Source: a bacterium
Lineage (GTDB): Bacteria; Patescibacteriota; Microgenomatia; Levybacterales; UBA12049
Direction: 5' to 3'
Assembly (NCBI GenBank): GCA_021824155.1
Contig: JAKALN010000004.1
Location: 1 to 38,925, forward strand
Length of the DNA stretch: 38,925 nucleotides
Shown here: positions 38,112 to 38,925 of the stretch, in pieces
Numbering within the stretch: position 1 is the first letter of the stretch
How the letters are laid out: the number at the start of each line of letters is the position of its first letter
Notes under the pieces: generated by a model
Database searches by the model: none
Told to the model about the DNA's origin: nothing
What the model saw: the letters and a program-made list of their open reading frames with translations, nothing else
Program-made: the position numbers and the translations under genes

Positions 38112-38265
38112 TGATAGACGATAGACGCTTGAAGCTGCCCGCCTGCAACGCTTAATGAGTAGCATCTGCGGGCAGGGATCTTGATACTAGAAGATAGAGG
38201 TTAGATTTCTAACTTCCAGCTTCCAACTTCAATTTCTAATTTCCAGCCTCCACTGTCTATTCTCA
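38109..38265. repeat. Heptad-periodic inverted repeat downstream of alkA-like gene, with a GC-rich hairpin insert
   Basis: tgatgat agacgat agacgct tgaagct [ctgcccgc...gcgggcag] ... ttctaac ttccagc ttccaac ttcaatt tctaatt tccagcc tccactg tctattc. Confidence 0.8.
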
Positions 38266-38293
38266 AATGGTTTTGTGTTATACTCTCCACCTA

Positions 38294-38734
38294 ATGGAAA
38301 ACGAACCCCGACAAAGGATGCTTACCGAACGGGAATACACATTATATCTGGCCGCAAAAGATGCAAAAAGGGACAAAATTTTTAAAACTATGTCTATGGT
38401 AAGCAAAACTCTGACCCAAGAGGGAATAACAGCGGGAGCGGAAGTTTTCCCCGGATGGAAAGATGTTAATTGTTATTTTCCATACCACACAAATCCCGGC
38501 AATACGGTTTTGCATGTCCGGTTAAGTCCGGTAGAAGATGACAAGAGAAAACTAACCGTAACAATGAGGGAATTAAACAGCGAAATAATGCTTGACGAAA
38601 GAAAAAGGGTTTCCATTGGAGCCGAAACCCAGTCACAGGTAAGAATAGTTTTAGAACCAACGTTAATCCCCAACAGGTCTTCCTCTTTAATTAAATTATT
38701 AAAAAAAGAGCTTTCAAAGCCTAAGCATTCATGA
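38294..38734 (+). CDS. Hypothetical protein
   Basis: MENEPRQRMLTEREYTLYLAAKDAKRDKIFKTM...; TGTTATACT (-10, 38279-38284) 9 nt upstream of ATG. Confidence 0.6.
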   Translation: MENEPRQRMLTEREYTLYLAAKDAKRDKIFKTMSMVSKTLTQEGITAGAEVFPGWKDVNCYFPYHTNPGNTVLHVRLSPVEDDKRKLTVTMRELNSEIMLDERKRVSIGAETQSQVRIVLEPTLIPNRSSSLIKLLKKELSKPKHS

Positions 38735-38798
38735 TTAAGAATTTATGAAAACGAAACATTTATTGAAAATTGAAAACTAAAAATTTAAAATTATAATT
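38731..38798. repeat. Heptad-periodic AT-rich spacer
   Basis: catgatt aagaatt tatgaaa acgaaac atttatt gaaaatt gaaaact aaaaatt taaaatt ataatt. Confidence 0.65.
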
Positions 38799-38925
38799 AT
38801 GATAAAGGTTGTTGCTTTCGATTATGCCGGGGTTGTCGCCGAAGGGCCGATGACCAAATGGATAAGGGAAAATGTTACGCCAACAGGGGAAAAATATTTA
38901 TATTACAAACAAAACGCGCATAAAT
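38799..38925 (+). CDS. HAD-superfamily hydrolase-like protein, N-terminus only (truncated by window)
   Basis: MIKVVAFDYAGVVAEGPMTKWIRENVTPTGEKYLYYKQNAHK, HAD motif I-like hhhhDxAGVV. Confidence 0.65.
   Translation, partial: MIKVVAFDYAGVVAEGPMTKWIRENVTPTGEKYLYYKQNAHK

Overview
The window is a contiguous segment of what looks like a Candidate Phyla Radiation / Patescibacteria (probably Microgenomates-like) chromosome. The lineage is inferred from gene style and content; I ran no search. The left part is a compact housekeeping region: thrS(partial)-infC-rpmI-rplT-pheS-pheT, a class A PBP, tyrS, recG, rpmF-nusB-rnc, rpsP-khpA-trmD. The middle (about 13.7-28 kb, minus strand) is a large type IV pilus operon: pilB, pilT, pilC, major pilin, a DUF2723-like multi-TM/TPR protein, pilD, a run of six minor pilins/pseudopilins, then pilM, pilN, pilO. 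No secretin or pilP was seen. The right part holds a holB-like gene, a cluster of small hypothetical genes, an AT-rich two-gene island (membrane protein plus HEPN-like protein), gyrB, an AlkA-like glycosylase and the start of a HAD-like gene. The most unusual signals are: (1) a family of AT-rich sequences with strict 7-bp periodicity, often in inverted arms, in many intergenic spacers, with the same pattern forming the signal-peptide coding region of several prepilin genes; (2) many promoters whose -10 box lies only 6-10 nt from the start codon, predicting leaderless mRNAs, including a duplicated promoter cassette; (3) a prepilin whose leader is encoded in an alternative frame inside pilD; (4) a candidate structured ncRNA at about 33.37-33.56 kb; (5) the AT-rich membrane protein/HEPN pair; (6) unannotated microproteins, one with a perfect extended Shine-Dalgarno.
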